In this document: piece by piece, positions 63,460 through 64,000 of the stretch
Position numbering within the stretch: position 1 is the first letter of the stretch
Layout of the letters: each line of letters opens with the position of its first letter
Source: Dillenia suffruticosa
Lineage: Eukaryota; Streptophyta; Magnoliopsida; Dilleniales; Dilleniaceae
NCBI GenBank assembly: GCA_033439265.1
Contig: JAVTVX010000020.1
Coordinates: 20,602,001-20,666,000 of the forward strand
Direction: 5' to 3'
DNA length: 64,000 nt
The notes under the pieces: model-generated
The model's input: the letters and a program-made list of their open reading frames with translations, nothing else
Database searches by the model: none
What the model was told of the DNA's origin: nothing
Translations under genes and position numbers: made by a program

Positions 63460-64000
63460 AGATGGTAACATGGTGTTCATCCACCTAGAAAAGGCATATG
63501 ACAAAGTCCCTATAGAAATTATATGGAAGATTTTAGAAAAGAAGGGTATAAATGTAGCGTATATTGAAACGATCAAGAACATATATAAGGATGTGGTAAC
63601 AAAAGTTAGAACATCATGCAAATTAACCCAAGAGTTTCCAATAAAGATAAGGCTATATCAAGGGACAGTGTTAAGTCCTTATCATTTTACACTAGTTATG
63701 GATGACTTTATCAGACACATCCAGAATATGGAACCATGGTACATGTTGTTTACAGATAACATTGTCTTGGTAGATGAGACACGTGAAGGAGTAAATACTA
63801 AGCTCAAATCTTGGAGGAAAACATTGAAAGTGAAAGAATTTAAACTTAGTAGGGTAAAGACAAAATATATGAAATTTAAATTTAGCAATACTAGCATAAG
63901 TGAGGCAATGTTTAAGATATGAGATAATGAATTATCTGTAAGTGAGTTTTAAATATTTAGGATCGATTTTACGGAAAGACAGAGTGATTAATTGAGATGT
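63460..64000 (+). mobile_element. RTE-type LINE reverse transcriptase fragment
   Basis: A 150-codon frame carries MVFIHLEKAYDKVP, then a QGTVLSPYHFTLVMD palm block and MLFTDNIVLVDETREGVN, the typical plant RTE-clade reverse transcriptase order. The catalytic FADD is FTDN, so it is inactive. It begins abruptly, without upstream endonuclease, stops at 63922 and continues decayed to the window edge. It is distinct in sequence from the L1-type element to its left. Confidence 0.8.

Noticed and set aside
1..64000. CRISPR array, operon or other prokaryotic system
   Set aside because: All genes are intron-containing plant genes; regular short repeats seen are transposon subterminal arrays or microsatellites.

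Overview
The window is plant nuclear DNA. It has GT-AG introns, CT/TA microsatellites, CACTA, hAT and other DNA transposons, SINE and LINE remnants, and recognisable plant genes. It comes from a flowering plant, probably a dicot-type angiosperm; I cannot name the species. The exon-intron structures below were read by hand from splice signals, reading frame and protein-family memory.

Layout. 0.9-7.1 kb (+): complete 10-exon SLU7 pre-mRNA splicing factor gene. 7.7-9.3 kb: microsatellite, two copies of one SINE family, and a decayed DUF761-type gene tail (-). 10.5-16.3 kb (+): tandem pair of 11S globulin (legumin-type seed storage) genes, the first dead and the second intact. 18.9-27.5 kb: two related non-autonomous CACTA-type transposons of about 2.4 kb in opposite orientation, each with a 3-bp target duplication; the first splits a small ORF of unknown function. 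27.6-31.4 kb: AT-rich intergenic DNA. 31.5-33.7 kb (+): YUCCA-type flavin monooxygenase (auxin synthesis). 36.1-47.0 kb (-): three more 11S globulin genes (intact, pseudogene, intact), interrupted by a perfectly bounded hAT-type element (42.7-43.1 kb) and a two-exon candidate with an SLU7-like peptide (44.0-44.7 kb). 47.7-49.6 kb (-): patellin-type Sec14/GOLD protein. 50.5-51.4 kb: inverted-repeat element with a GC/GA-rich core. 52.3-61.6 kb (-): the C-terminal three quarters of the cohesin subunit SMC1, containing an AT-AC (U12-type) intron; its N-terminal exons lie beyond the window. 61.7-64.0 kb: two different broken LINEs, antisense to SMC1.

The main theme is a five-member 11S globulin cluster of two sequence classes on opposite strands, with RY/legumin-box (CATGCA) and TATA motifs upstream of each member. 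These proteins are made in seeds, exported to protein storage vacuoles and cut at an Asn-Gly bond. SLU7, YUCCA, patellin and SMC1 are unrelated housekeeping or signalling genes around the cluster. No new defence or metabolic system stood out. The most unusual items are the inverted CACTA pair with its tRNA-like modules and GC-rich cargo, the AT-AC intron in SMC1, the SLU7-like mini-gene, and the 0.8-kb TIR element.
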